Origin: Talinum fruticosum
Lineage: Eukaryota > Streptophyta > Magnoliopsida > Caryophyllales > Talinaceae
Direction of reading: 5' to 3'
NCBI GenBank assembly: GCA_021018815.1
Contig: JAITYX010000009.1
Location: 7,132,501 to 7,196,500, forward strand
DNA: 64,000 bases
Shown one piece after another: positions 56,101-64,000 of the stretch; within the stretch, counting starts at the first letter, position 1, and each line of letters begins with the position of its first letter. The position numbers and the translations under genes were made by a program. Under the pieces are notes generated by a model. That model saw only the letters and a program-made list of their open reading frames with translations, did not search any database and was not told where the DNA came from.

Positions 56101-58640
56101 ATTATGCCTTGAGCGAGTGACTTGCTTGTGCTCCATGGATGGGTGTTGTAGTGATGGTGTTGTAGGTGGAGAGTTCCTAGGAGTTGTTACGTCTGTTGAT
56201 TTAGAGGTTTTCGCGAACCTTGATAGTCATCCTGTCGCAACTTCTCGTAAGTTAGTTATTGCTAGTCGTGCGTTGTGGCGACAAGTTCTTGCACCTAGCG
56301 AAGTTGTGAGGGCCATCCCCTTGGCCTCGCCACCGTGACTTTATATTCTCTTTACGAAAGGTCCCCTACTCCTAGTTTCAATAGTTGTTCTTGGGAGGTG
56401 GTTTACCGTTGGGAGGTTAAGAGGAGTCATGGTCTCCGAGGACAAGTGACATTTACGGGTTGCACCTTGCGGGATTCCGGTAGTGGGGTTATGGAGACTA
56501 CCTGTTGGCTCAAGACCATGGATGAGCTCATGCGGGACGGGTATTCCGGAGGTAATTCCCAATCCTTAGACATCTCGTTAGATGATGAGGCCACCTCATC
56601 CTTGACGCCACTTGAGGTGGCGGGTTACTTAGTCGAGTCGTTCCTCGAGAGGTCGGATCCTAGTGATGGTTCGGGTTCTCATTTCATTGATCCGCACTTT
56701 GCGAGTGACATGGTACGAGCCTCGGGGCTCTTCGATCATTATCGCTTTCCCGCTAGTTATCGGATGTCTGGTCCCGTTGGAGTGGGACACGGTTAAGTCC
56801 CCCTCCCGGGTGTTGCGCTTTTACAAAGCGGCGCTTAATAGTGGGGTGCGGTTTCCGCTCCATCCTTTAATTGTATCGATATGTAATAACTTCAACTTGG
56901 CCTCAGCCCAGATTGTTCCCAATTCATGGCGCTCCATCTGTTCGTTCATTGCTATTTATGAGTTGAAAGACCTCCCTTGTAATTTAGAAACGTTCACCCT
57001 TCTCCACGGCCTTTAGAAGAGGGCCTCACTCGACTGCAAGCGAGGCTGGTACGACTTCCTAAATAAAGAAGGGGTATATGACTGTCTTGAATAAAGAGTC
57101 TTCGGTCTATAGGTGGAAGTATAAGTTTTTCTTTGTAGAGAAGTTAGATGGGGAGTGGGATATTCCTATTTGGGGTGAGTAGGAGGATGTTGTTAAGATG
57201 CCCGCTTCTCGGTGCATGGTTTATCGCCCGGAGTATATGTCGTAGTAGAGTATTTCCGCATCCGAGAAGTACCCCATCCTACGAGGGTTGGAAAGAAAGA
57301 GAAGCTTCATTCCAACTGGCTTCCCAAGAGGCAGTACTTCAAGAAGAACTTGTTCCTTGTCACCAATGGGCTGGCTATGGATTTGAAACTTCCACGGGGT
57401 ATTTATTCAACCTCCTACTTCTTTGTTCATGTTTCGAACCGACTCGACTTTGGTTTGTTTCCTGTAGATCAAGCAAAGGCTCTCCTTTGCAAGGCTATGG
57501 CCAAGAATTCTTTACATGCTCAGGTTCACCGGGATACGCACCCTTCACCCCAAGGCAAGGACGCCACCGAGAGGGAAAGCCCCGGAGCCGCACCCTACAA
57601 CCGCCGTTGCACCAACGTTCGGAGTTGTTAAGGGGAGCAACAATAGGCCTCCTGTAGTAAGTGTTCTATCTTTTGTCACACCCTTTGCGTTTGATCTTTG
57701 CTTTAGCACTGAAATTACTTTTTGCAACGAGCTTGTCCTCCTCCTCGCCGAGAAGGGTTAAGCGTCGCCCGCCTTAGTATCAAAATGGGGGCTAGCTGGT
57801 GCGAGATTCGTCTACCTCGAGCAAGGGCTCGAGGGATGCTTCAGACCTTTCCTCTCCTAAGGGAACGCTTTTTGCCCCGAGGGGTAAGGAGATATGTCTC
57901 CGAGTCCCGTTGTTTTCTAAGTGTCGACCCCGATACCAAAGCCGCCATAGCGGGTCACCTCCTAAAGGTGTATGGTGACACTCCTCGTAAGGATGCTGCT
58001 TCTTCTATTTCTACTACATCAATGGCCGTAGTTGAGGTCAAGAGCAACCTTCCTTATGCCTGTGTTTACTTTACCTTTCGGATTTTAGCTTCTTTGTTCC
58101 GTAGGCTTTATCGGGGCTATGTAGACTATAGAGTCCCAGCCCTCATCCTCGGATCTTTAGGAGGAGGTGTCTTCTCTTCGAACTCTTTGAAGTAGCTCTC
58201 TAAGGAGAGGAAGGAGGAAGTGGGTCGGCTTCAAGGGGAGGTGAGCAAGTCGAAGGCTCAATTGGAGGCCGCTCGGGGAGAGAGCAAGATCCGAAGGCTC
58301 AATTGAAGGCTAGTCGGGGAAGAGAGCGAGATCTTGAGACTCGCGTCGAGACTGTCCGTGAGAAGGTGCATAGCTGGAGATTACGCTTTGAGTCCGCCCG
58401 GATGATTGATGCTTGCGGCGAGGGACACATCTCTTAGGAAGCTCCTCGTGGCGGTCTCCTCTCGCCCTTGGTGAGGAGGAGGAGGGGTTAGAGCGGTGGA
58501 TGGCTTATGCCTCCGTCCTTTACTCCAAGGCCTTCGCTTCCCTGTCGGATTCTCCGGCTAAGCGTACCCCTAAGGATGGTGAGATTCCTGCAGAGGATGG
58601 AGCTGATGGTAATATCGGGGACGACCTTGAGGACTAGCTT
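56101..58640 (+). pseudogene. Antisense PF04195-like (putative gypsy-type transposon) protein in the Tat element, broken
   Basis: Reading the + strand: 56,335-56,796 encodes an acidic region ending MVRASGLFDHYRFPASYR. Then 56,770-57,016 reads DTVKSPSRVLRFYKAALNSG, VRFPLHPLIVSICNNFNLAS and IVPNSWRSICSFIAIYEL, matching my memory of PF04195. Next, 57,190-57,630 reads GKKEKLHSNWLPKRQYFKKN and YFFVHVSNRLDFGLFPVDQA, the usual continuation. Around 58,190-58,340 a coiled-coil-like stretch (VGRLQGEVSKSKAQLEAARG) appears, and the end at 58,637 is acidic (GADGNIGDDLED). Proteins of this family are carried by Tat-lineage elements as accessory ORFs. Stops and frameshifts are many. It runs opposite to gag-pol. 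Confidence 0.6.
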
Positions 58641-59218
58641 CCCTTTTCCTAACCCCTCTTAGGTTAGGACTAATTTTGATGGCTTGCACGCCATATAACT
58701 TAGGATGGCCTACATGCCGTGTGACTTGATACTTCTACTAAAGACTTGTTTCTTCTTGAACCTTGCTTGGTGTCTATTGCATGCTTATTTGACGCTCGCT
58801 TTCCTTGTTACTTCTTTTGGTTGTTGCCGATTTTTCGTGCCGTTTTAGGGTACATGACCATCCTTCGACCTTTACAATTTTTGTCTATCTTAGGGATTGT
58901 ATTACCCCTTGGTTTTGCCCCCAAAATATGTACAAGAAAAACATACAACGATAGAAATTAACAATGTAGTTGCCTTAAGGGGTTGTTTTAGCCCCGCTTC
59001 CAACTTTGATAAAGTTAAGAAAATACAATGAAAGAAACCGAGAGTTTGGGTGCTCTACGGGATCATATTAGCCCTTATTCATGCTCCTAAAACCGGCTTA
59101 AAATAAAACGCGAGGCGTAAAGCTGCAGAAAACTCGCTCATTGTATTAACATAAGGATTGAGGTCCATTACAAAAGGGAGGAATGTGTGCCCCCGTTGAG
59201 TGTTTTCGAAAAGCCGCG
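58641..59218. other. Spacer between antisense gene and pol
   Basis: No domain recognised. A TTGATGGCTTGCACGCCAT and TAGGATGGCCTACATGCCGT pair near 58,675 and 58,702 is an imperfect direct repeat of about 27 bp. The two converging genes would end here. Confidence 0.4.
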
Positions 59219-60720
59219 TCAATCATTGGTGATTCTTTTACAATGTTTTTGGGACTTGGGTCTGGGTGGCCTATGCCGGTTAATGAGCTTGTACTCGTTT
59301 ACAACATAAGGGTGCTTCATAGTACTTAAATGAAGTACTTCTTTAAGTTCGTTGCTATGCCATGCTCCAGGAATGTCTGTTCCTTCGAGGGTGGCCAACC
59401 TATAGGTCCCCGAGAGGACTTCCTCGTGAATGATGTATGGTCTTTCCCGGTTAGTCGTGAGGTTGTCATGCTCCGTCGCCTTTGCCACGGCTTCGGTTCT
59501 TCTTAGAACAAGGTCGCCAACTTTAAGACCTCGTCCCCTCACCCTCCTGTTGTAGACCCATGCCATTTTTAGTTTGGTTATGCCTCATGGAGATAGCTAT
59601 CTCCTCGAACTATAGGGAGTAATTCAAGGGCCTCCCCGAGGGCCTTGTTGTTGAACTCCTCTCGAAAGGCTGTGAGGCGGGGGTGTGAAGCGCCACTTCG
59701 ACTGCGAGCACGGCCTCGGAACCATACACTAGCATGAAAGGTGTTTCTCCAGTAGTCGACTTCTCTGTGGTCCCGATTGACCATAGGACGGCTGGCAACT
59801 CATCCACCCATTTTCCCTTAGCACTATCCAGCCTCTTCTTAAGGCCATTAAGTATGACCTTGTTGGGCGACTCGGCTTGGCCGTTGGTTTGAGGACGAGC
59901 CATGGCCGTGAAGCGGGCTTGGCAAGCTGTATTGAGCGAGGTAATCCCGCACCTTGTCGGTGTCGAATTGTCGTCCATTGTCAAATATCATCGCCTTGGG
60001 GATGCCAAACCGAGTAATTATGCTCCTCTAGATAAACTTACGTACCTCCTTTTCGGTGATCAAGGCTACAACTTCTACCTCTATCCATTTAGTAAAATAG
60101 TCCACAGCTATAAAAAAGTACTTGCGCTGACTCGTGGCTTTCGGAAATGGACCAAGTATGTCCATCCCCCATTTTGCAAAAGGAAGGGGTGACTGAATAG
60201 GAGTCGGCTCGGTGGAAGGGCGCTTTGGCACGGGAGCGAGTTTCGGGCATTTGTCACATCGCCTCACAAAGTCCATTGAATCTTCTCGTAAGGATGACCA
60301 ATAATAGCCTCCATAGAGCCTTAGCCGCCAGTGACCTTCGCCTATGTGCGAGCTATACATACCCTTGTGAATTTCTTCAAGTATTTTCCGACCCATCTCC
60401 GATGGTACACAACGAAGCAGGGCTGGGAGTACGCCTTCTTGTAGAGTGTTACTGTCATAGTAAAGAAACCATTCAGCTCTTTTTTGACATACTCCGCTTC
60501 TTTGCTATCTAGTGGAAGTTCCCCATTGGATAGGTAGTTGATGAGGGAATCCATCCTTGTGTTGCTCCTGTCTAGCCACATGATTTCTTTGACTTCGATA
60601 CTTCTCTCTTCAAGTACTTTCCATTGCATCTTTTTCAGCTGCCCGTCGGCCGAGGAGTTGGCGAGTTTGGATAGGGCATCGACTTGTCTGTTCTCTAAGC
60701 TGGGTACATGCAAGATTTCG
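59219..60720 (-). pseudogene. Gypsy integrase (Tat element), broken
   Basis: On the - strand, 60,396-60,028 reads EIHKGMYSSHIGEGHWRLRL with DFVRRCDKCPKLAPVPKRPS, the zinc-binding H and CxxC half. It is followed by KWGMDILGPFPKATSQRKYF with the first catalytic Asp. The [10 protein letters not shown] stretch near 59,980 carries the second Asp, and 59,984-59,610 reads [20 protein letters not shown] with the catalytic Glu, then [20 protein letters not shown]. The C-terminal part at 59,566-59,219 reads YNRRVRGRGLKVGDLVLRRT. All three acidic residues are present but frames shift several times. It would insert the element cDNA into the genome. Confidence 0.88.
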
Positions 60721-61640
60721 AAGTGCTAGAGTCATCTTGTCGCTTCTTTGACCTTTGGCGATACGCTATCATGTCCTCATCCCGTGCCTCGTATTCTCCA
60801 TTCAGCTAGGAGATTACAAGATGGGAATCGAAGTAGGCTTTTAAAGAGCTCGCTCCTGCCACGTAAAAGAGGTCTATGCCTCCTAGGAGAGCCTCATACT
60901 CAGCCTCGTTGTTTGAAGATTTGAACATGAACTTGAGCGCATGGTGGTATTATTCCCCTGTCGGCGAAGTGATGACCAACCTCGCTCCACTCCGATCTTT
61001 GGTTGCTTGAACCATCTACGTAGAGGGTCCGACATTCTTCTTCGGATGGTAGGGGTTGGTTCGGGTATGAGCATTCTCGTTGTGAAATCTGCCAAGGCTT
61101 GTGCTTTGATAGCTCTTTGGGGTTTGAACTCTAGGCTATACGGGGTCGGCTCGAGGACCAACTTCAACATTGTTCTAGAGCTTTTGAACTTTTACAACAC
61201 GTTTCTCAAGGGTTGGTCGATAAGGACCGTCACTTTGTGTGCCTCAAAGTAAGGCCGCAACTTTCTATTTGCCAGGAGGAGAGTGTATGCAAATTTCTAG
61301 ATCAAAGGGTAGCGAAGCTCGGCACCTACAAGCGCATGGCTGATGTAATATATAGGTATTTGTTCACTCTTTCACTCCATGAGGAGGACTGCGCTTATTG
61401 CTTGATCCGAGACGGCCGGATAAATGAGTAGGGGCTCTTCCGGAATGGGACTGGTAATTTTGGAAGTTGGGGCTAGACATGCTTTCAGCTGGGAGAATGC
61501 TTCTTCCACTTCGGAATCCCACTTGAACTTTGCTATTTTCTTAAGAGATTTGAAGAAGGGATGGCACTTATCTCGCAAACCTAGAAGTTCACTTCAATAT
61601 TCCGTCCCCGGCCTTGTCTCCAATCCTAACCGGTAGGCGA
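60721..61640 (-). pseudogene. RNase H domains (Tat element), broken
   Basis: On the - strand, 61,578-61,372 reads RDKCHPFFKSLKKIAKFKWD and FSQLKACLAPTSKI, the end of RT and start of the linked RNase H. The frame 61,170-60,883 reads LKLVLEPTPYSLEFKPQRAI with KAQALADF, the linker to the second RNase H. The segment 60,980-60,720 covers the second (aRH-type) domain in pieces. The RT palm, with its YxDD motif, is not found anywhere between this region and protease. Confidence 0.78.
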
Positions 61641-61680
61641 ATCATGCCGAGAGGATGCACTGTCTGCCCCCAAATCCAAG
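61600..61680 (-). other. Junction of an internal deletion removing reverse transcriptase
   Basis: On the - strand the protease region reads PILGFGGQTVHPLGMIRLPV and IGDKAGDG. Within a few dozen bases the reading passes into GLRDKCHPFFKSL of late RT. The roughly 1-1.5 kb that should hold the RT fingers and palm (with LPFGLKNAGATYQ-type and YVDD-type motifs) is absent. The exact breakpoint cannot be fixed by eye. Confidence 0.65.
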
Positions 61681-62000
61681 GATTGGATTTATGAGAGGGA
61701 TGAGATTCCGAGGGTTGTATTTCAACTAGTTTAAGCACTCCATTGTGATAATGTCCACCGAGCTCCCCGTGTCCACTAGAACCCTTCGGACTATGGCGTC
61801 CGAGATTTTCAATGTAATGACCATGGGATCGTCGTGCGGGGTGGCCATGTCTCTTATATCTTTATCTATGAAGGTCATTGTAGGCACATTAACAGGTGGA
61901 GGCCACCCGATGATCAACACTCGCCGTGCGCTCCTTAGGTGAGCTTTCCAAGAGGAGGGGTCACGCCCTCGGTCAAGCCCCAAGCGATGGTGGCTACGAT
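61681..62000 (-). pseudogene. Gypsy aspartic protease (Tat element)
   Basis: The - strand frame 61,983-61,726 reads RRVLIIGWPPPVNVPTMTFI and VRRVLVDTGSSVDIITMECL. The DTGSS motif carries the catalytic Asp. A stop follows, but the same frame then gives NLIPLINPILGFGGQTVHPL, the flap and following strand of the protease. It would process the gag-pol polyprotein. Confidence 0.82.
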
Positions 62001-63340
62001 TCCGGTGACATCGTCATCTTCGTAACTCTTTTCTTCTTGCCTTAAGGAACCTCCCTTAGCCCTACGGGTATCCTTGAGAAAACAGATCGATTTGCCCATT
62101 ATCGGCCAATTCCTCAAGTGTCTTTTTAGGGCTCGAACTCGGCGGTGTTGTACCCCGTTTGCTCGTGGAACTCACGGTACTTGTTCGAAGCTTGTACCTT
62201 GGCAGGAGTGGACATGGGAGGTGGCTTCTTAAGCATGGGATGCCCTTTGATTTCCATCAAAATACTTCGTGGATCGGTGTTGAGCGGTGATTCACTTTGT
62301 TCTCTCGGGGACTTCTTTTCATTTAGGGAATTAAACTTTCCTTCCCCTCCTTTTCTCTTTGCCTCCTCCTCCTCCTTTGGCGGATCTCCGTGGCTTGGAT
62401 GAAGTCGGCCACCTTCCGGAGCGCCTCTACGAGAGTAGTCACCTTACGTTCGGTGAGGGAAAACTTGAATCTTCCGCTCCCGAGTCCATTTAGGAAGGAG
62501 GTATAGGCAACTCCATCTTAAAGATCGGGGATGAGGATAACTTCCCGTGGAACCTCCGTATGTAGTCTTTGAGAGTTTCATTTCTCTCCTGTTTGATTTT
62601 TGAGAGATGGATGCTTGGTTTTCTTCGTTTTGCAACTCGCGATGAATTGTGCAACAAATTTTTCATAGAGTTCTTTGAAGGAAAAGATGCTTCCTTGAGG
62701 GAGATCGTTGAACCATTTCTGCGCGACCCCCTTCGAGTGTGGCGCGGAAGAATCGGCGATGAGGTAACATCATCTCCATCCTGCACATACATATGGGACT
62801 TGTAGTATGCTAGGTGGTCCTCGGGGTCGATAGTGCCATCGTACGGGTTGACGCTTGGGACCTTTATATTTTTCATTCTTGGCGCGTTCATGATTCTCTT
62901 TGAAAATGAATTGGTGTCGTGGAACTTAGCTGCTCGGGGATGAGTGCCATTGAAGCCTCGGTGGGCTGTGATGGAGCCGCGTGTGAGGGCATCTCGCCCG
63001 AGAAGTAGCCAACAGGCCGACCTCCTCGGGGGTTGTGCTGTACCCAAGAGTTGGGGTGTACTTGGAAGGGCATGATGGGCATGCGCCGATCCATGGTGGC
63101 TCGCACCTGCTCTTGAACTTGTTGTGCGACGGTAGTCTTAAGGGTCTCTATTAAGTTTTGAAGAGCCCCTAGGGTGACGTAACCCTCCGGCCGGGTGTGG
63201 CGGTTGCCGGTGGACCGCCGAGATGATTCTCGCATCCTCTGCTGAGGAACACTGCGGAATTGGCCCCCGTAGGCATTGAATGATGAAGGGAGGGGCTGGC
63301 AGATTGGTTGCGTCACGTGTCATCCTAGATCGGGATCGAG
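62001..63340 (-). pseudogene. Gag (Tat element), broken
   Basis: The - strand frame 63,316-62,888 covers the N-terminus, including a helical LIETLKTTVAQQVQEQVRAT segment. The frame 63,047-62,490 reads PRMKNIKVPSVNPYDGTIDP and DHLAYYKSHMYVQDGDD, then RKPSIHLSKIKQERNETLKD and YIRRFHGKLSSS, the Retrotrans_gag domain in Tat form. A basic segment (62,360-62,400) and a degraded knuckle (KYREFHEQTGYNTAEF, 62,170-62,120; the first Cys reads Arg) follow. Frames change between these pieces. Confidence 0.82.
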
Positions 63341-63365
63341 TGCCACTAGCAACCATAAGCTACCT

Positions 63366-63391
63366 TTCCTCCCCACGGACGGCGGCAAACC
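63366..63391 (-). other. Primer binding site region of the Tat element
   Basis: The - strand after the LTR end (CCCGAAACA) reads GGTTTGCCGCCGTCCGTGGG and onward. Tat elements commonly have TTGGCGCCGTCTGTGGGGA here. The middle GCCGTC-GTGGGGA is kept, with changes on the left side. Confidence 0.65.
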
Positions 63392-63945
63392 TGTTTCGGG
63401 AGAAAAATTGCGTGATGATGTGGATGATAATTCGGAGTGAGAAAGGATTTTATTGCTCCAATTGTGAGGACGTAGCGCGATCGGACGGATTCCACGTGAC
63501 GGCTGTTGAACCTGCAAAAGGCGAAGCCTCGGGAACGCCCTCCGACGCTCAAATTAGTTTGATGAACTGAATGAGCGGATCGAGGAAATCTTCCTCGATG
63601 TGCGCGAAGGGGAATTTCTTTGGATTTTCTTACCGAAGTAAGGCTTTTTGGGTTTTGAGAGATTTTCTTGGAGAGGAAAGTGATAGGAGTTGGTGATGAA
63701 CTTATGAGCATGTGAACATATCCCTTGAGTGTGAAAGTTGGTGAGTATTTATCTGGGAAATTTATAGGGGTAGGGTAGTAATTTACCATGATTTAGGAGG
63801 AAACCCTACCCCTAATGGGCTTTGGGCTTTTACCTAACCCGTTAAGAATAGGTTTGGGCTGATATCTCCATTGTCCGACTGATTGGGCACAAGTGACTAG
63901 TGACGTGACGGGTGAGCTGGAACTATCCGGAAAATATTCGCATCA
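63392..63945 (-). repeat. 5' LTR of the Tat element
   Basis: 554 bp, partner of 52,931-53,486. Where the other LTR has the - strand TATA box TATAAATAC, this copy reads GATAAATAC (about 63,746-63,754), so the box is damaged in the LTR that would serve as promoter. The target-site copy ACATC follows at 63,946-63,950. Confidence 0.9.
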
Positions 63946-64000
63946 ACATCAATGGATAAGTAGATGATCGAGAAATTTAGAGAGGACATGGCTTTAAGTT
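63946..64000. other. Flank of the Tat element
   Basis: Target-site copy and host sequence. The phrase AAGTAGATGATCGAGAAATTT (63,958-63,978) resembles AAGTAGATAATTGAGAAAAATT at 52,902-52,923 on the other flank. Confidence 0.4.

Larger units (their letters stand above)
52931..63945 (-). mobile_element. Ty3/gypsy LTR retrotransposon, Tat lineage (Grande/RIRE2-like), RT-deleted, with antisense genes
   Basis: Two LTRs of about 555 bp (52,931-53,486 and 63,392-63,945) start TGTTTCGGGAG on the + strand and end in CATCA. The flanking 5-bp duplication is ACATA and ACATC (one mismatch). On the - strand the PBS region next to the right LTR reads GTTTGCCGCCGTCCGTGGGG, close to the TTGGCGCCGTCTGTGGGGA form used by Tat elements. 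The PPT next to the left LTR reads AAAGTGAGGGGCTAAA. From right to left the element encodes gag, protease, RNase H and integrase, then has a very long (about 5.7 kb) 3' internal region with + strand genes and tandem repeats. That layout is known for Grande-type Tat elements. The RT domain is missing and every ORF is broken. Confidence 0.9.

Overview
The window is nuclear DNA of a flowering plant: one host gene with introns sits in nested, mostly decayed transposons. The evidence is a spliced plastid-type aspartate-semialdehyde dehydrogenase gene, Sirevirus-like copia elements with an env-like ORF, Tat/Ogre-type gypsy elements, CACTA and hAT-like DNA transposons, and plant mobile domain (PMD), DUF7745-like and PF04195-like fragments. 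I cannot name the species. I found no rRNA, tRNA or CRISPR features.

Layout. (1) 1-13,835: a decayed PMD gene on the + strand (about 790-2,944, resuming at 13,596) is split by a complete but coding-dead copia element on the - strand (2,945-13,595). That element has two 1.58-1.59 kb LTRs, an initiator-Met-type PBS, a PPT, a 5-bp target duplication with one mismatch, and gag-pol plus an env-like ORF. (2) 13,836-24,896: a DUF7745-like + strand fragment, then a truncated Tat/Ogre-like gypsy element on the - strand (integrase, RNase H, gag, PBS, 2.05 kb 5' LTR). It carries a non-autonomous CACTA insertion at 16,780-18,299 and has no reverse transcriptase. (3) 24,897-41,455: a second copia relative of the first, truncated at both ends. 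It is split by a 6.0 kb CACTA element with a broken TNP2-type transposase (28,596-34,609) and by a 3.4 kb solo LTR (35,619-39,018). (4) 41,456-45,268: a LINE-like tail duplicated in tandem, then an AT-rich cluster of alternating inverted repeats with ACAACTCCTT arrays at the arm ends and a nested MITE. (5) 45,333-50,816: a hAT-like element that ends about 100 bp before the start codon of the ASD gene (46,386-50,608, seven exons, a one-base frameshift in exon 2). (6) 50,817-52,800: GC-richer terminal-inverted-repeat elements. (7) 52,931-63,945: an 11 kb Tat-type gypsy element on the - strand with both LTRs, PBS and PPT. Its RT is deleted, and a 5.7 kb 3' internal region carries + strand (antisense) genes, one with its own TATA box.

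How it fits together: the only gene likely to have a host function is ASD, which makes aspartate semialdehyde for Lys, Thr, Met and Ile synthesis. Everything else is transposon sequence whose nesting gives a relative order of insertion. The points most worth a second look are the antisense accessory genes in the Tat elements, the loss of RT in both Tat elements, the palindromic cluster, and the hAT insertion plus frameshift at ASD.
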